From positions 2,046,001-2,110,000 of the forward strand of contig NZ_JOOA01000002.1 in the NCBI RefSeq assembly GCF_000712055.1: a DNA stretch of 64,000 nucleotides, written 5' to 3'. The DNA comes from Ruminococcus sp. HUN007 (lineage in GTDB: Bacteria; Bacillota; Clostridia; Oscillospirales; Ruminococcaceae). A program made the position numbers and the translations under genes. The first letter of the stretch is position 1. Each line of letters opens with the position of its first letter. Of this stretch, positions 41,453-52,176 are shown piece by piece. Below the pieces are notes generated by a model that was given only the letters and a program-made list of their open reading frames with translations, was not told where the DNA came from and made no database searches.

Positions 41453-43045
41453 TTACCACTCCGGTGTTATACTCTCAATAACACATTCATGGTGCTTATC
41501 CTTATTGTAATTTATCCCCACAAGCAGGATCTCATTTTTATAACCTTTAAGGGCTCCGCTGTAGCGTTTTTCCTTTATCTGTTTTATTGCGGCATCCGCA
41601 TCCTTATCATACTTAAGTTCTATTATCATCGCAGGTTTGTTTCCGGCTTCCGGACGCGGCAGCATCACTATATCTGCAAAACCTTTGCCTGATGGTAATT
41701 CTCGTATCACCTGATAATACGCCGGTGCTGTAAAGTATGCCATTGTTATTGCACAGCTCATGGCGTTTTCATCGTTGTACTTCAGTATCGATGAATAGGT
41801 CTCATGAGCAATTTCTATGATCTCGGCTACTTTATCTGCTTCTCCGTCAATTGTCGCCCAAAGAAGATCTTCACATCTCGAAAGTGTATCAGCAATATCT
41901 TTCCATGATCCTGTCTCCAGTGCCGACTGAAACGCAGTCTTTACTTCATAATTTGGTATAAACGCTTTTCTTCTTTCGGCGTCATACCCAAGATATCCGA
42001 GGTGAATAAGTGCTGTAAGCGCATCATCTTTTGAATTTATCATTGACAGATCGTTTTGGAATGTATTTACATTCACACGAATCTTCTGATCATTAAGCAT
42101 TGCAATAACTGCTTCCTTAAGTCCGTCAAAATTCAGCGTTATATAAGTATTTATTGTATCAAACGCAGATGTATTTTTCCAGTATGAATCAAGTCGTCCG
42201 GCATGCATAGCTTCCGTTACCGAATTCGGATTATACATATGCTCTTCATTTATAAGATAGCCATTGTACCATGCCTTTACTGACTCCTTATTAATATTGT
42301 ACTTTTCGCAAAGTCCGTCAACTTCACTCTGTGTAAATCCAAAATATTTTGTTACTGCTCCAGAGTCAGTCATTGTGTACTCTCTGAAATTATTAAGCGC
42401 CGATTCATCCTTTATCTTCTTTATCGGAAGAATTCCGGTTATATAACCGAAGCCAAGAAATGACTTTGATTCCTTGCTTTTAAACAGAGCATGAAGGAAC
42501 TTCATATAATTGTGTACAAGTTCAGGAGAGTCTGAATAATTCCTTATTATGCAGTCCCACTCATCGATTATTATAACAAACTTTATACCATACGGCATTT
42601 CATCACTTACTGTTTTAAGATAAACATTATTCAATACTGAAGCTGTAGACGCACTGTAATCCACGTCCGGATAAACGGCTTTTATTTCAGCAAACAGATG
42701 CTCCTTTATTTTTTCAATAATGTTTTCCTTATAATCATCCTCAAATGAAGCTATATCAAGATGTATTGTATTGTACTTATTCAGATGTGTTTCGAAGTTT
42801 TCTGATTTTGATATTTCAAGCTCCGAAAACAGTCCCTTTGAATCACATCCGCGGCTGTAATATGCTTCAAGCATTTCTGCCGCCTGCGATTTCCCGAAAC
42901 GGCGGGCGTGGCTTACTGAAATGCAGTTTTTTTCTTCATTAAGAAGTTTGTTTGTTACGTTTATAAGTCCGGTTTTGTCGATATATATCTCGCTTTCAGC
43001 AGCCTTTCGAAATCCTTCATTGCCCGGATTAAAATAGATTCCCAT
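41453..43045 (-). CDS. AAA-ATPase-like protein with PD-(D/E)XK nuclease end (paralogue)
   Basis: 530 aa. YIDKTGLINVTN, Walker A-like VSHARRFGKSQAAEML, Walker B-like FVIIIDEWDCIIRN, and nuclease end GFADIVMLPRPEAGNKP with MIIELKYDKDADAAIKQIKEKRY. Same architecture as the downstream gene but only distantly similar, so an old duplication or separate acquisitions. The hallmark RRFGK loop is kept in both. Confidence 0.85.
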   Translation of the reverse strand: MGIYFNPGNEGFRKAAESEIYIDKTGLINVTNKLLNEEKNCISVSHARRFGKSQAAEMLEAYYSRGCDSKGLFSELEISKSENFETHLNKYNTIHLDIASFEDDYKENIIEKIKEHLFAEIKAVYPDVDYSASTASVLNNVYLKTVSDEMPYGIKFVIIIDEWDCIIRNYSDSPELVHNYMKFLHALFKSKESKSFLGFGYITGILPIKKIKDESALNNFREYTMTDSGAVTKYFGFTQSEVDGLCEKYNINKESVKAWYNGYLINEEHMYNPNSVTEAMHAGRLDSYWKNTSAFDTINTYITLNFDGLKEAVIAMLNDQKIRVNVNTFQNDLSMINSKDDALTALIHLGYLGYDAERRKAFIPNYEVKTAFQSALETGSWKDIADTLSRCEDLLWATIDGEADKVAEIIEIAHETYSSILKYNDENAMSCAITMAYFTAPAYYQVIRELPSGKGFADIVMLPRPEAGNKPAMIIELKYDKDADAAIKQIKEKRYSGALKGYKNEILLVGINYNKDKHHECVIESITPEW

Positions 43046-43238
43046 TTTCCATTCTCCCTTCTGTCTGATTTTTCACGTAGTCTTTCCTTTAAATTATACT
43101 ATATTTTCACGTTTATGACAACAGAAAAACGGAATCGGTTTTTCCGGTACTCCCACAAAAGGATCCTTAAAATCCTTGCTTTTCCTCTCGTTTATATGTT
43201 ATACTTTTTACTGTAAAACCAAAAGCACAGGGGGAAAA

Positions 43239-44003
43239 ATGAAAACTACCTATTATACGATAAATACAAAGAAGAAAGTTTCATTCAGAACAGTCGTACT
43301 TTCCGATCTGCACAAGAAAGTTTTCGGACCGGGGAACAGTGCACTTATAAAAGCGGCGACGGATCTTAAGCCGGATGCATTTTTTATCACCGGTGACATG
43401 GTCAGCCGTTCGGTGAAGAATTTTGACACACTGAAGCCGCTCATTATCGAACTTAACAAAACCGCTCCGGTATACTATTCACTCGGTAACCATGAAACTG
43501 ATATGGAAAATGTAAATCTTAAACTGTATAAGGAGCTCATCGCTTTTTTAAAGGAAAACTGCACTCTGCTCGACAATGCCACGGCAATTATAGAGAAAGA
43601 TGATGTAAAAATAAGAGTCTCCGGACTTACAATATACCAGGAATGCTATAAAAACAACGGAAGCTATCGTAATCTCAGAGGACTGTCAGATGAGGAGATA
43701 CATAATCTTCTCGGTGAAAAACCGGATCCGGAATGTGTGAACATTCTTCTTGCTCATAATCCGAATTTTCTCGATGCCTATGCAAAGTACGGCTGTGATC
43801 TCGTTCTGTCCGGACACGTCCACGGCGGATGCGTCCGTCTTCCGCTCATAGGCGGCGTACTTTCACCGGAAAGAAAATTCTTTCCGAAGTACAGTCTCGG
43901 TAAATACACTGAAAAAAACACCACTATGATAGTTACCAGCGGTCTCGGAAAATTCCGTCTTTTCAATCCGCCGGAGATCGTAGTTATCGACCTTATAAAT
44001 TAA
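43239..44003 (+). CDS. Metallophosphoesterase (calcineurin-like)
   Basis: 254 aa from ATG 43239 (AGGGGG upstream). Metal-site motifs in order: VVLSDLHKKVFG (DxH variant), FFITGDMVSR (GD), YSLGNHETDME (GNHE), LLAHNPNF and LSGHVHGGCVRLPLIGG (GHxH). Resembles YaeI-type cytosolic or membrane-associated phosphoesterases, but with no obvious membrane segment from this start. Monocistronic, with a terminator at 44013-44049. Confidence 0.9.
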   Translation: MKTTYYTINTKKKVSFRTVVLSDLHKKVFGPGNSALIKAATDLKPDAFFITGDMVSRSVKNFDTLKPLIIELNKTAPVYYSLGNHETDMENVNLKLYKELIAFLKENCTLLDNATAIIEKDDVKIRVSGLTIYQECYKNNGSYRNLRGLSDEEIHNLLGEKPDPECVNILLAHNPNFLDAYAKYGCDLVLSGHVHGGCVRLPLIGGVLSPERKFFPKYSLGKYTEKNTTMIVTSGLGKFRLFNPPEIVVIDLIN

Positions 44004-44012
44004 AATACTTAC

Positions 44013-44049
44013 GAAAAAAGCTGCGCGAATAATTTTCACGCAGCTTTTC
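44013..44049 (+). terminator. Terminator of the phosphoesterase gene
   Basis: GAAAAAAGCTGCG pairs with CGCAGCTTTTC across a 13-nt loop. Confidence 0.8.
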
Positions 44050-44085
44050 ATTTACTTAAACGTTGATTTATAACATCGTATGGAA

Positions 44086-44136
44086 CGGGGCGAAGCCCCG
44101 CACACTCCCACTATAAATCCGGCAAAGCCGGATTTA
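44086..44136. repeat. GC-rich hairpin repeat and gyrA terminator
   Basis: CGGGGC-GAA-GCCCCG (44086-44100), as at 5815-5829, then AAATCCGGC-AAA-GCCGGATTT (about 44115-44135), which on the minus strand follows the gyrA stop. Confidence 0.6.
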
Positions 44137-44140
44137 CTTA

Positions 44141-46729
44141 TTATTCATCTTCGTTTTCATTTTCTGTTTCAGTTTCTTCGTCATCAGGTTCTGTGTTTTC
44201 ATCTATGACTTCGTTCTTTTCTTCTTCCAGAGCCTTCTGTTCCTCAGCGAGGAGTTCTTCATCCGACGGACTTTCTACAGCCTCGATCTCAGCTGAATCG
44301 TCGTGTTCTGCACGGGTAAATGTAACTACGCGGTCATCGCCGTCAACTCTCATTACCTTTACACCTGTTGCATAACGGCTCATTATTCTTACGTCGCTTG
44401 TTCTTATTCTGATAACTACACCGTCGAGTGAGATAAGGATGATATCATCTGTTTCGTCAACGACCTTGATTCCGCAGACATGACCCTTTTCTTCCGAAAC
44501 CTTGTAGTTGAGAAGACCGTAACCGCCTCTGTTCTGGATACGGTAACTGTCGAGCTCAGCTCTTCTTCCGAGACCCTTGTCCGATACAGTAAGAACCGTA
44601 GCACCTTCACGTACTCTTGCGATGGAAACAACGTAGTCACCTTCACGGAGTCTGATAGCCTTAACACCGTGAGCAGATCTTGAAAGCGGACGTACAGTGG
44701 TTTCGTCAATACGGATAGCCATACCGTTTCTTGTAGCGATAAGAAGATCAGCATTGCCTTCTGTCATACGAACGCCAGCGATCTCATCGCCTTCGTCAAG
44801 ACCGATAGCGATAAGTCCGTTCTTACGTACATTCTTGTATGCTGAAAGATTTGTACGCTTGATCTTACCGTTCTTTGTAACGAGAATAAGGAACTTGCCC
44901 TCGTCAAAGTCGGAAGTCTTGATCATGGCGGCTATCTTTTCATCATCTTCAAGCGGAAGCAGATTAACGGCATTGAGGCCTCTTGAAGCCTTTGAACCCT
45001 CAGGGATCTCGTAGCACTTGAGCTTGTACATGATACCCTTTGTCGTGATGAACAGAACATTGTCGTGTGTGGATGCGATGAACATCTCGTTTACAACGTC
45101 CTCTTCACGCTGCTTCATGCCGAGCACGCCCTTGCCGCCGCGCTTCTGTGTCTTGTACGCATCAAGAGCCATACGCTTGATGTAGCCGATGTTTGTATAT
45201 GTGAGTACGCAGTCTTCCTCAGGGATAAGATCTTCAATATCGACCTCACCGCTTACGTTTTCGATTGCAGTACGTCTTTCATCACTGTATTTCTTTCTGA
45301 TAACAGCAAGTTCTTCCCTGATGATCTCCTTGACCTTGCTTTCATCAGCAAGTATTGCATTGTACTCAGCTATCTTAATATTGAGCGCAGCGAGTTCATC
45401 GATGATCTTCTGTCTTTCCATGTTGGAGAGCTGGTAAAGCTGCATTCTTGCGATAGCTTCAGCCTGAATGTCAGTCAGAGCAAATCTTTCGCAGAGTCTT
45501 TCCTTGATCTCAGTCATGTTTCGTGAACTGCGGCATATCTTGATAACTTCATCGATGTTGTCAGCAGCAATAACGAGACCTTCGAGAATGTGAGCTCTTT
45601 CCTGAGCCTTGCGCAGATCGAAAATAGTTCTCTTTGTAATTACCTCGACCTGGAATTCAAGATATTTTTCAAGCAGCTGCTTGAGAGTGAGTATCTTCGG
45701 TTCGCCGTTTACAAGGGCGAGCAGTATAACGCCTATTGTATCCTGAAGCTGTGTGTATGAGAAAAGCTTGTTGAGAACTATCTGCGGTACAGCGTCCTTC
45801 TTGAGCTCGATAACAATTCTCATACCGTCACGGTCAGATTCATCACGGATAGTGTGAATACCTTCGATACGCTTGTCCTTTACAAGGTTTGCAATGTTTT
45901 CGATGAGCCTTGCCTTGTTTACCATGTAAGGGATCTCAGTAACTATGATGCAGTTTCTGCCCTTGATCTCCTCAATGTCCGTTCTTGCCCTGAGGGTGAT
46001 CTTGCCGCGGCCTGTAGCGTAGGCAGCTCTCATTCCGGCACGGCCCATGATGATACCGCCGGTAGGGAAGTCAGGAGCCTTGATACACTCCATGATCTCG
46101 TCGAGAGTACACTCAGGATTGTCAATGAGAAGATCGATACCGTCAATAACTTCACCGAGGTTGTGCGGAGGAATGTTGGTAGCCATACCAACGGCGATAC
46201 CAACCGATCCGTTTACGAGCAGGTTAGGGAATCTTGAAGGAAGTACAACAGGTTCCTTAAGTCTGTCATCGTAGTTTGATGTATACGGAATTGTTTCCTT
46301 GTTGATGTCTGTGAGCATTTCCACAGCCATCTTTGTCATTTTTGCTTCTGTATAACGGTAAGCAGCCGGCGGGTCACCGTCGACACTACCGAAGTTTCCG
46401 TGACCGTCAACGAGAGGGTAGCGCAGTGAGAACTTCTGGGCAAGTCTTACGAGTGCGTCATAAACAGAAGAGTCACCATGAGGATGGTAACGGCCGAGCA
46501 CGGCACCTACAGTATCGGCACACTTTCTGTATGCCTTGTCCGGTGTAAGTCCGTTTTCATGAAGGGTGTACAGAATTCTTCTGTGAACCGGCTTCAGACC
46601 GTCTCTGACATCAGGCAGCGCACGGGATACAATTACAGACATTGAATAGTCAAGAAACGATTTTTCCATTTCTTTTTCAATGTTTCTCTGAATCAATTTT
46701 GCATTGCTGTTGGCAATTTCAAAATCCAC
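44141..46729 (-). CDS. gyrA: DNA gyrase subunit A
   Basis: 862 aa, GTG start at 46729 right after the preceding gene. Breaks and rejoins DNA during supercoiling. Active Tyr in [12 protein letters not shown]; quinolone region [13 protein letters not shown] (no classic resistance change visible); GyrA box in [13 protein letters not shown]-terminal beta-pinwheel repeats; an acidic tail (about the last 50 residues). Coupled with gyrB through the small membrane protein gene between them. Confidence 0.98.
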   Translation of the reverse strand: MDFEIANSNAKLIQRNIEKEMEKSFLDYSMSVIVSRALPDVRDGLKPVHRRILYTLHENGLTPDKAYRKCADTVGAVLGRYHPHGDSSVYDALVRLAQKFSLRYPLVDGHGNFGSVDGDPPAAYRYTEAKMTKMAVEMLTDINKETIPYTSNYDDRLKEPVVLPSRFPNLLVNGSVGIAVGMATNIPPHNLGEVIDGIDLLIDNPECTLDEIMECIKAPDFPTGGIIMGRAGMRAAYATGRGKITLRARTDIEEIKGRNCIIVTEIPYMVNKARLIENIANLVKDKRIEGIHTIRDESDRDGMRIVIELKKDAVPQIVLNKLFSYTQLQDTIGVILLALVNGEPKILTLKQLLEKYLEFQVEVITKRTIFDLRKAQERAHILEGLVIAADNIDEVIKICRSSRNMTEIKERLCERFALTDIQAEAIARMQLYQLSNMERQKIIDELAALNIKIAEYNAILADESKVKEIIREELAVIRKKYSDERRTAIENVSGEVDIEDLIPEEDCVLTYTNIGYIKRMALDAYKTQKRGGKGVLGMKQREEDVVNEMFIASTHDNVLFITTKGIMYKLKCYEIPEGSKASRGLNAVNLLPLEDDEKIAAMIKTSDFDEGKFLILVTKNGKIKRTNLSAYKNVRKNGLIAIGLDEGDEIAGVRMTEGNADLLIATRNGMAIRIDETTVRPLSRSAHGVKAIRLREGDYVVSIARVREGATVLTVSDKGLGRRAELDSYRIQNRGGYGLLNYKVSEEKGHVCGIKVVDETDDIILISLDGVVIRIRTSDVRIMSRYATGVKVMRVDGDDRVVTFTRAEHDDSAEIEAVESPSDEELLAEEQKALEEEKNEVIDENTEPDDEETETENENEDE

Positions 46730-46735
46730 CTTTTA

Positions 46736-47383
46736 TCATTTCCTTTCCTCTATGAATTTAGCTTTTCTGAAGCTTTCGGTTATTATCTTCTTTTCATCTT
46801 CGTCAAAGATATTTTTCGGCAGTACGTAAAACATCCTTTTTACAAGATAAATGATGTAGTAGTCCTGTTTTTCGAGTATTTTTACATTGTCGAGACCAAA
46901 GTCTATAACTGTTTTTACAGTTCCCGCCGGAGCGTCTGTTTCAGTCTCGGCAAAGAAGTCCTCGTCTTCAGTGCTTTCGTTTTTCTCATCAGATACAGGC
47001 TTTTCGTCCTCCGGTTCTTCAGCCTTTTCCTTTTCACCGGCAAATTCCTTCGTGAAAATACTCATGCTGCTTTCGAATATATCCACCGAATACCTGTCTC
47101 CCTGGATTCCTTCGATGGAATTCATGAGATTCTTTCTGATCATCGCAGTATTCAGCCAGATACCTGCTGTGAGAAAAATGCACACGATAACGATCAGAAT
47201 ACAGGTCGAATTTCCCGGATCCTTAAAAAGATAGGGAATGTAGGAAAGCCCGATAAGGGAAAAAGCACAGGTCATAAGAATATTTTTCGGGTATGTAAAC
47301 TTTTTCTGAAAATCCTTAAAAGCATTTCCGAACATTTCGAGACTTATGCTGTAATCCTTTGAAACTAATGGTTTCTCATTCAT
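46736..47383 (-). CDS. YcxB-like membrane protein between gyrB and gyrA
   Basis: 215 aa. Two membrane segments (about 35-53 and 60-80: NILMTCAFSLIGLSYIPYLF; CILIVIVCIFLTAGIWL), an acidic low-complexity stretch (about 115-150, EKAEEPEDEKPVSDEKN), then a soluble end (YYIIYLVKRMFYVLPKNIF, DEDEKKIITESFRKA) of the YcxB C-terminal type. Function unknown. It ends 6 bp before the gyrA start, so gyrA translation is probably coupled to it. Confidence 0.75.
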   Translation of the reverse strand: MNEKPLVSKDYSISLEMFGNAFKDFQKKFTYPKNILMTCAFSLIGLSYIPYLFKDPGNSTCILIVIVCIFLTAGIWLNTAMIRKNLMNSIEGIQGDRYSVDIFESSMSIFTKEFAGEKEKAEEPEDEKPVSDEKNESTEDEDFFAETETDAPAGTVKTVIDFGLDNVKILEKQDYYIIYLVKRMFYVLPKNIFDEDEKKIITESFRKAKFIEERK

Positions 47384-47407
47384 TTTATATTCCTTTTCGC
47401 AAAATTA

Positions 47408-49372
47408 TCAGATATCAAGATTCTGAACATACTTTGCGTTCTTTTCAATAAATTCTCTTCTCGGAGCGACCTTGTCACCCATGAGAATGGTAAATATCTC
47501 GTCTGCTTTTGCAGCGTCCTCCATGTCGATCCTGATCATCGTTCTTGTTTCCGGATTCATGGTCGTTTCCCAAAGCTGCTCAGAGTCCATTTCACCAAGA
47601 CCTTTGTAACGCTGTACATCAGCCTTTGCTCCGCCTTCTGCTTCAAACTCAGCTATATAGCGGTCTCTTTCCTCATCGGAGAATGCATACTTGAATTTCT
47701 TGCCCTTTGAGATCTTGAAAAGAGGAGGCTGTGCGATGTAGATGTTTCCGTTTGTTATAAGCGGACGCATGAAACGGAAGAAGAAGGTGAGCAGGAGAGT
47801 TCTGATGTGTGAACCGTCGACATCGGCATCGGCCATGATGATGACCTTGCCGTAACGGAGTTTGGTAATGTCGAAGTCCTCACCAATGCTTGTTCCGAGT
47901 GCTGTAACAACAGGCATGAGCTTTTCGTTGCCGTACACCTTGTCGATACGTGCCTTTTCAACGTTGAGCATCTTGCCCCACAGAGGAAGGATAGCCTGGT
48001 ATCTTCTGTCACGGCCTTCCTTTGCGGAACCGCCGGCAGAGTCTCCCTCGACGATGTATATTTCAGTAAATTCGATATCACGTTCAGAACAGTCAGCAAG
48101 CTTGCCAGGAAGTGAGCTGCCGTTAAGTGCAGTCTTTCTTCTTGCAAGTTCCTTGGCCTTCTTGGCAGCCTCACGCGCATTGAGTGCAGCCACGCTCTTG
48201 TCGAAAATAGTTCTTGCAACTACCGGATTTGCCTCAAGGTAATCCATGAGCTTTTCGTTTACGAGCTTTTCTATAAACGGCTTTACAAAAGGATTTCCGA
48301 GTCTTCCCTTTGTCTGGCCTTCAAATTCACATTCCCTGAGTCTTACTGAAATGATGGCTGTAAGGCCTTCACGGACGTCATCGCCGAGAAGACGGTCGCC
48401 TTCCTTCAGAAGACCGAATTTTTTTCCGTAGTCGTTTATTACCTTGACGAGGGCATTCTTGAAACCTGTTTCATGAGTACCGCCGTCTACTGTGTGAATG
48501 TTGTTTGCAAATGAGAGGATAACTGCGTTATAGCTGTCATTGTACTGAAGAGCGATCTCGGCAGTAACGTTTTCATCGGCTCCTGAAATGTAGATAACAT
48601 CATCGGAAAGAACTTCAAGACCCTTTGTCTTGTGGATATGTTCAACGAACTGTCTGATACCGCCTTCGTAGTGAAGAACTTCAGAAACAACGTTCTCTTC
48701 GTCACGAAGATCTGAGATGATGATCTTTACACCGGCATTGAGAAATGACTGTTCACGGAGTCTCTTGAGAAGGATCTCGTAGTCGTATTCGGTTGTTTCA
48801 GTGAATATCTCACTGTCAGCCTTGAAAACGACAGTAGTACCTGTTTCAGTAGTCTCACCGATGATCTCGAGTTCCTTTTCATAATTACCCCTGTCAAAGT
48901 GCTGGAAGAAAATATTCTTTCCGTTCTTTACAGTGAGTTCGAGCCATTCGGAAAGTGCGTTAACAACTGACGCACCAACGCCGTGAAGACCGCCTGATAC
49001 GGAATATCCGCCGCCGCCGAACTTACCGCCGGCATGAAGAACAGTATAAACTACAGTTGCCGCTGAAATACCTTCAGTCGGATGGATACCTGTAGGGATT
49101 CCTCGTCCGTTGTCAGATACTCTGATGACATTGTCTGGAAGTATATCAACTTTTATCTCGCTGCAGAAACCGGCAAGTGCCTCGTCTATTGAGTTGTCAA
49201 CGATCTCGTAAACAAGGTGATGAAGACCTCTCGGCCCTGTCGAGCCGATGTACATGCCCGGTCTTTTTCTTACAGCCTCCAGACCTTCGAGAACCTGTAT
49301 TTCATTTTCAGTATATTCTTCTGATTCAGGTCTTACTATTGACTCAACTTCAATGTTTTCATTTTCAGCCAA
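47408..49372 (-). CDS. gyrB: DNA gyrase subunit B
   Basis: 654 aa from a TTG start at 49372 with AAGGAGG upstream. GHKL ATPase: VRKRPGMYIGSTG, EIVDNSIDEALAG, GRGIPTGIHP, GGLHGVGASVVNALS; Toprim: YIVEGDSAGGSAKEGRDR, MADADVDGSHIRTLLL; end RYKGLGEMDSEQLWETTM. Complete. Confidence 0.98.
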   Translation of the reverse strand: MAENENIEVESIVRPESEEYTENEIQVLEGLEAVRKRPGMYIGSTGPRGLHHLVYEIVDNSIDEALAGFCSEIKVDILPDNVIRVSDNGRGIPTGIHPTEGISAATVVYTVLHAGGKFGGGGYSVSGGLHGVGASVVNALSEWLELTVKNGKNIFFQHFDRGNYEKELEIIGETTETGTTVVFKADSEIFTETTEYDYEILLKRLREQSFLNAGVKIIISDLRDEENVVSEVLHYEGGIRQFVEHIHKTKGLEVLSDDVIYISGADENVTAEIALQYNDSYNAVILSFANNIHTVDGGTHETGFKNALVKVINDYGKKFGLLKEGDRLLGDDVREGLTAIISVRLRECEFEGQTKGRLGNPFVKPFIEKLVNEKLMDYLEANPVVARTIFDKSVAALNAREAAKKAKELARRKTALNGSSLPGKLADCSERDIEFTEIYIVEGDSAGGSAKEGRDRRYQAILPLWGKMLNVEKARIDKVYGNEKLMPVVTALGTSIGEDFDITKLRYGKVIIMADADVDGSHIRTLLLTFFFRFMRPLITNGNIYIAQPPLFKISKGKKFKYAFSDEERDRYIAEFEAEGGAKADVQRYKGLGEMDSEQLWETTMNPETRTMIRIDMEDAAKADEIFTILMGDKVAPRREFIEKNAKYVQNLDI

Positions 49373-49390
49373 CTTATTATCCTCCTTCTG

Positions 49391-49648
49391 CTATATACTC
49401 TTTAACGCCCGTCTGTGCAGTGAAGATGCCGCTATCTGCGAAATATAAACGGTCTCTCCTGTTTTTTTGTCACTGCATACGATGAAGCTCTTCGGCATTT
49501 CATAGGAAACGTTGACTACGTTTCCTTCCTTTTCCGAACGCTTCAGAAATTCTCGTGTGTCATTTCCGAGCGAAGTATTTTCTATATCAAATATACCGAT
49601 AATCCCTTTCTCATTTACGGAAACATCGTTTCCAAGATGAACATACAT
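49391..49648 (-). CDS. remB: RemB-like (DUF370) regulatory protein
   Basis: 85 aa. MYVHLGNDVSVNEKGIIGIF start and KSFIVCSDKKTGETVYIS match the YaaB/RemB family, which sits between recF and gyrB in many Firmicutes and affects biofilm matrix genes in Bacillus. Role here inferred from family and position only. Confidence 0.88.
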   Translation of the reverse strand: MYVHLGNDVSVNEKGIIGIFDIENTSLGNDTREFLKRSEKEGNVVNVSYEMPKSFIVCSDKKTGETVYISQIAASSLHRRALKSI

Positions 49649-49651
49649 AGG

Positions 49652-50785
49652 CTAACTCTCTTTTCCCGTATTTACGATGCGGCCTTCATGCATTTCAAAA
49701 ATATTGTCGCATTCTGCGATAACTGCCCTGTGGTTGCAAGTGGTTATAAAGACCTGCATGTCTGCAATTATGCTGCATACGAATTTCTGCCTTCTCTCAT
49801 CAAGTTCCCCCATCACATCATCGAGAAGGATGACAGGCGACTCACGCTTTTCATCGCGGTAGATCTGAGCCTGTGCAAGACGCATAACAAGGGCTGTACT
49901 TTTCTGCTGCCCCTGTGATCCGTAATCCTTTACGCTAAGTCCGTTTATTTTTAAGGATATGTCATCACGTCCGGCTCCGGTATGAGTATACCCAAGCCTT
50001 AAGTCATCACTTACACTGTTTCTCAGTCTGCTGTAGTACACTTCTGTCATCGATGTGTCAGGTGCCGCAGGATATTCAAAGTCAGAAGAAAAAATATTCG
50101 ACTGATAGGAAACTGAAAGCTCCTCGCCTTCACCGGCGATCCTGCTGTAAAGTTCCTTACAGTACCTGTTAAGTATCGCAACATACTGATTACGCATAAA
50201 AGTGATGTATGAGCCGACCGCCGCAAGCTGTCTGTCCCATATTTCAAGACTTTCCTCAGTGTCCCTTCCGAGGATTATATTTTTTATCACAGCATTACGC
50301 TGTGCTGTAAGCTGGTCATATTTTCTTATAAAACTCATGGACTTCGGTTTCAGCTGTGAGTAACACAGATCAACGAAACTCCTTCTTTTTTCAGGAGTTC
50401 CCCTGATAAGTTCTATGTCATCCGGAAGAAATGCGATGCACTTGAAGTTCTCAAACAACCTGCTGCTGTTCTTCTGAACGACTCCGTTGAGTGTTATAAG
50501 CTTGTTTTTCATGTTTTTTCTTACCATGCGGTAAGATATTTCCTGAGTTCTCTGTTCGTCCTCGAACTGTATTTTTATATCAAATTCATCTTCGTCAAAG
50601 GCAAGATAATCCTTTTCCTTCGAGCCTCTGAAACTTCTGCAGCCTGTTGAGATCCAGACTGCTTCAAGAAGATTTGTCTTTCCCTGGGCATTCTGCCCGT
50701 AGATTATGTTGAAGTCCCTGCCGGGAATCAGGTCTATTTCCTTAAGATTCTTGAATCCCGATACCGTGATCCTTGTTATGTACAT
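49652..50785 (-). CDS. recF: DNA repair and recombination protein RecF
   Basis: 377 aa. SMC-like ATPase for gap repair. Walker A IYGQNAQGKTNLLEA (about 30-44), FRGSKEKDYL, signature LRLGYTHTGAGRDDISL with SQGQQKSTALVMRLAQ, Walker B VILLDDVMGELDERRQ. Typical length and place, 3 bp before remB. Confidence 0.97.
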   Translation of the reverse strand: MYITRITVSGFKNLKEIDLIPGRDFNIIYGQNAQGKTNLLEAVWISTGCRSFRGSKEKDYLAFDEDEFDIKIQFEDEQRTQEISYRMVRKNMKNKLITLNGVVQKNSSRLFENFKCIAFLPDDIELIRGTPEKRRSFVDLCYSQLKPKSMSFIRKYDQLTAQRNAVIKNIILGRDTEESLEIWDRQLAAVGSYITFMRNQYVAILNRYCKELYSRIAGEGEELSVSYQSNIFSSDFEYPAAPDTSMTEVYYSRLRNSVSDDLRLGYTHTGAGRDDISLKINGLSVKDYGSQGQQKSTALVMRLAQAQIYRDEKRESPVILLDDVMGELDERRQKFVCSIIADMQVFITTCNHRAVIAECDNIFEMHEGRIVNTGKES

Positions 50786-50792
50786 GCAGAAC

Positions 50793-51005
50793 CTACCTGA
50801 CGGTTATCTGGATATCGCCGTAGGTAACTGTATCGCCCGGACGTACTTTTTTCCCTCTCATTGTGCATACTTCACCGTTGTATAGAACTTCACCGTTCTG
50901 AACGGCTTCCTTGGCCTCACCGCCTGTTTCAGCAGCGCCGGCAAATTTAAGAAGAGAATCGAGTTTAATGAACTCCGTTGTTATAGCTGTTTCTATCTTT
51001 TTCAT
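50793..51005 (-). CDS. S4-domain RNA-binding protein (YaaA-like)
   Basis: 70 aa. [21 protein letters not shown], then [28 protein letters not shown]: the S4 fold with its basic hairpin. Classic position between dnaN and recF. Confidence 0.93.
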   Translation of the reverse strand: MKKIETAITTEFIKLDSLLKFAGAAETGGEAKEAVQNGEVLYNGEVCTMRGKKVRPGDTVTYGDIQITVR

Positions 51006-51020
51006 TTAAGAAAACCTTCT

Positions 51021-52176
51021 TTAATTTCTGAGCTGTATCGGCATGAGAAGATACATAAAGCTGTCACCAGTAACCGGAACGATCTTTACAGGTCTGTTAG
51101 GCGCAGTCATCTGGATCTTGATCCTGTCTGCCTCACATGCTCTGAGAGCATCCATAAGATATCTGTTATTAAGTCCGATAGTCAGCGCTTCGCCGTTAAC
51201 CTCAGCTGAGATGATGTCGTTCACCTTGCCTATAGTGGTTTTGCAGTCAATGTGTACAGAACCGTCTTCAAAAGCACAGCGTACAGGGCATTTGTTCTTT
51301 TCACTTATGAGCAACGAGCATCTTTCGATACTTTCAGCGAATTCTCTTGTTTTTACGATAACTTCAGTTTTGAATTCTGTCGGAAGACTTGATTTGTAGT
51401 TATGGAATTCTCCTGAGAGAAGACGGGAAACCACATAATATCCGGAAATTTCGAAAGTGATATTCTTTTCACCGGCGTAGATCTGACACAGTTCGCTTTT
51501 GCTGATTTTCTCAGGAGTCTGCTCTCCGTCACTTTCTTCCTGGGAAGCTTCTCCTTTTGCAAGCAGTTTTGATATTTCATTGAGAGTTCTGGAAGGAACG
51601 ACAAAACTGATTTTTTCACTGATCGGAGTATGTTCCGTTCTTATTGCCATACGGAATCCGTCGATAGCAACCAATCTGAAAATATTATCCTCAAGATCAA
51701 AAAGTTCGCCTGTAAGTATAGGCTTGGTATCAGTTACAGCAACCGCATGATTTGTATGTTCGATCATGTTTCTGAGAATATACTGAGGAATACTCAGGCT
51801 GTTTTCACTGCCTATGGACGGAAAATCAGGATATTCAATAGCAGGCATTGCTGAAATATCATATTCAGCAGCACCACCGAGAATGTTAACATTCAGTTTT
51901 TTCATCGATCGTTATTTCGATATCATCAGATGACATTCTTCTGATCGTTTCAGCAAAAAGGCGCGCGTTAACCACCAGTTCACCGGAATCTTCAGACTCG
52001 ACATTAATGGATGATCTGATTCCGAATGCAAGATCATAGCCTGTAACCTCAAGCGTATCACCTGAGAGACTGAGCTTTATACCTTCCAGCGCAGCTATAT
52101 TTGATTTTGCAGGAACTGCTCTGGAAACATTCGTTATTACCTCATGAAGCTTATTTCTGTTACATTTGAATTTCAT
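51021..52176 (-). CDS. dnaN: DNA polymerase III beta clamp (frame broken by an A6 run)
   Basis: Read as two frames: 52176-51886 (MKFKCNRNKLHEVITNV start) and 51905-51021. With one A fewer in the run at 51897-51902 the junction reads IEITIDEKLNVNILGG and the protein is about 384 aa with all three clamp domains, ending MYLLMPIQLRN as clamps do. Because the clamp is essential, an assembly error is the most economical explanation; recoding or slippage is possible. Weak ribosome site (AAAGG, 13 nt before the ATG). Confidence 0.9.

Noticed and set aside
41433..43160. Short CCGGTACTCCC strings as further copies of the multi-hairpin repeat
   Set aside because: Only a fragment of the fourth hairpin is matched, without linker or third hairpin; too short to call.
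45065..45526. Plus-strand frame of about 150 codons within gyrA
   Set aside because: Antisense to essential, conserved gyrA with no start signal.
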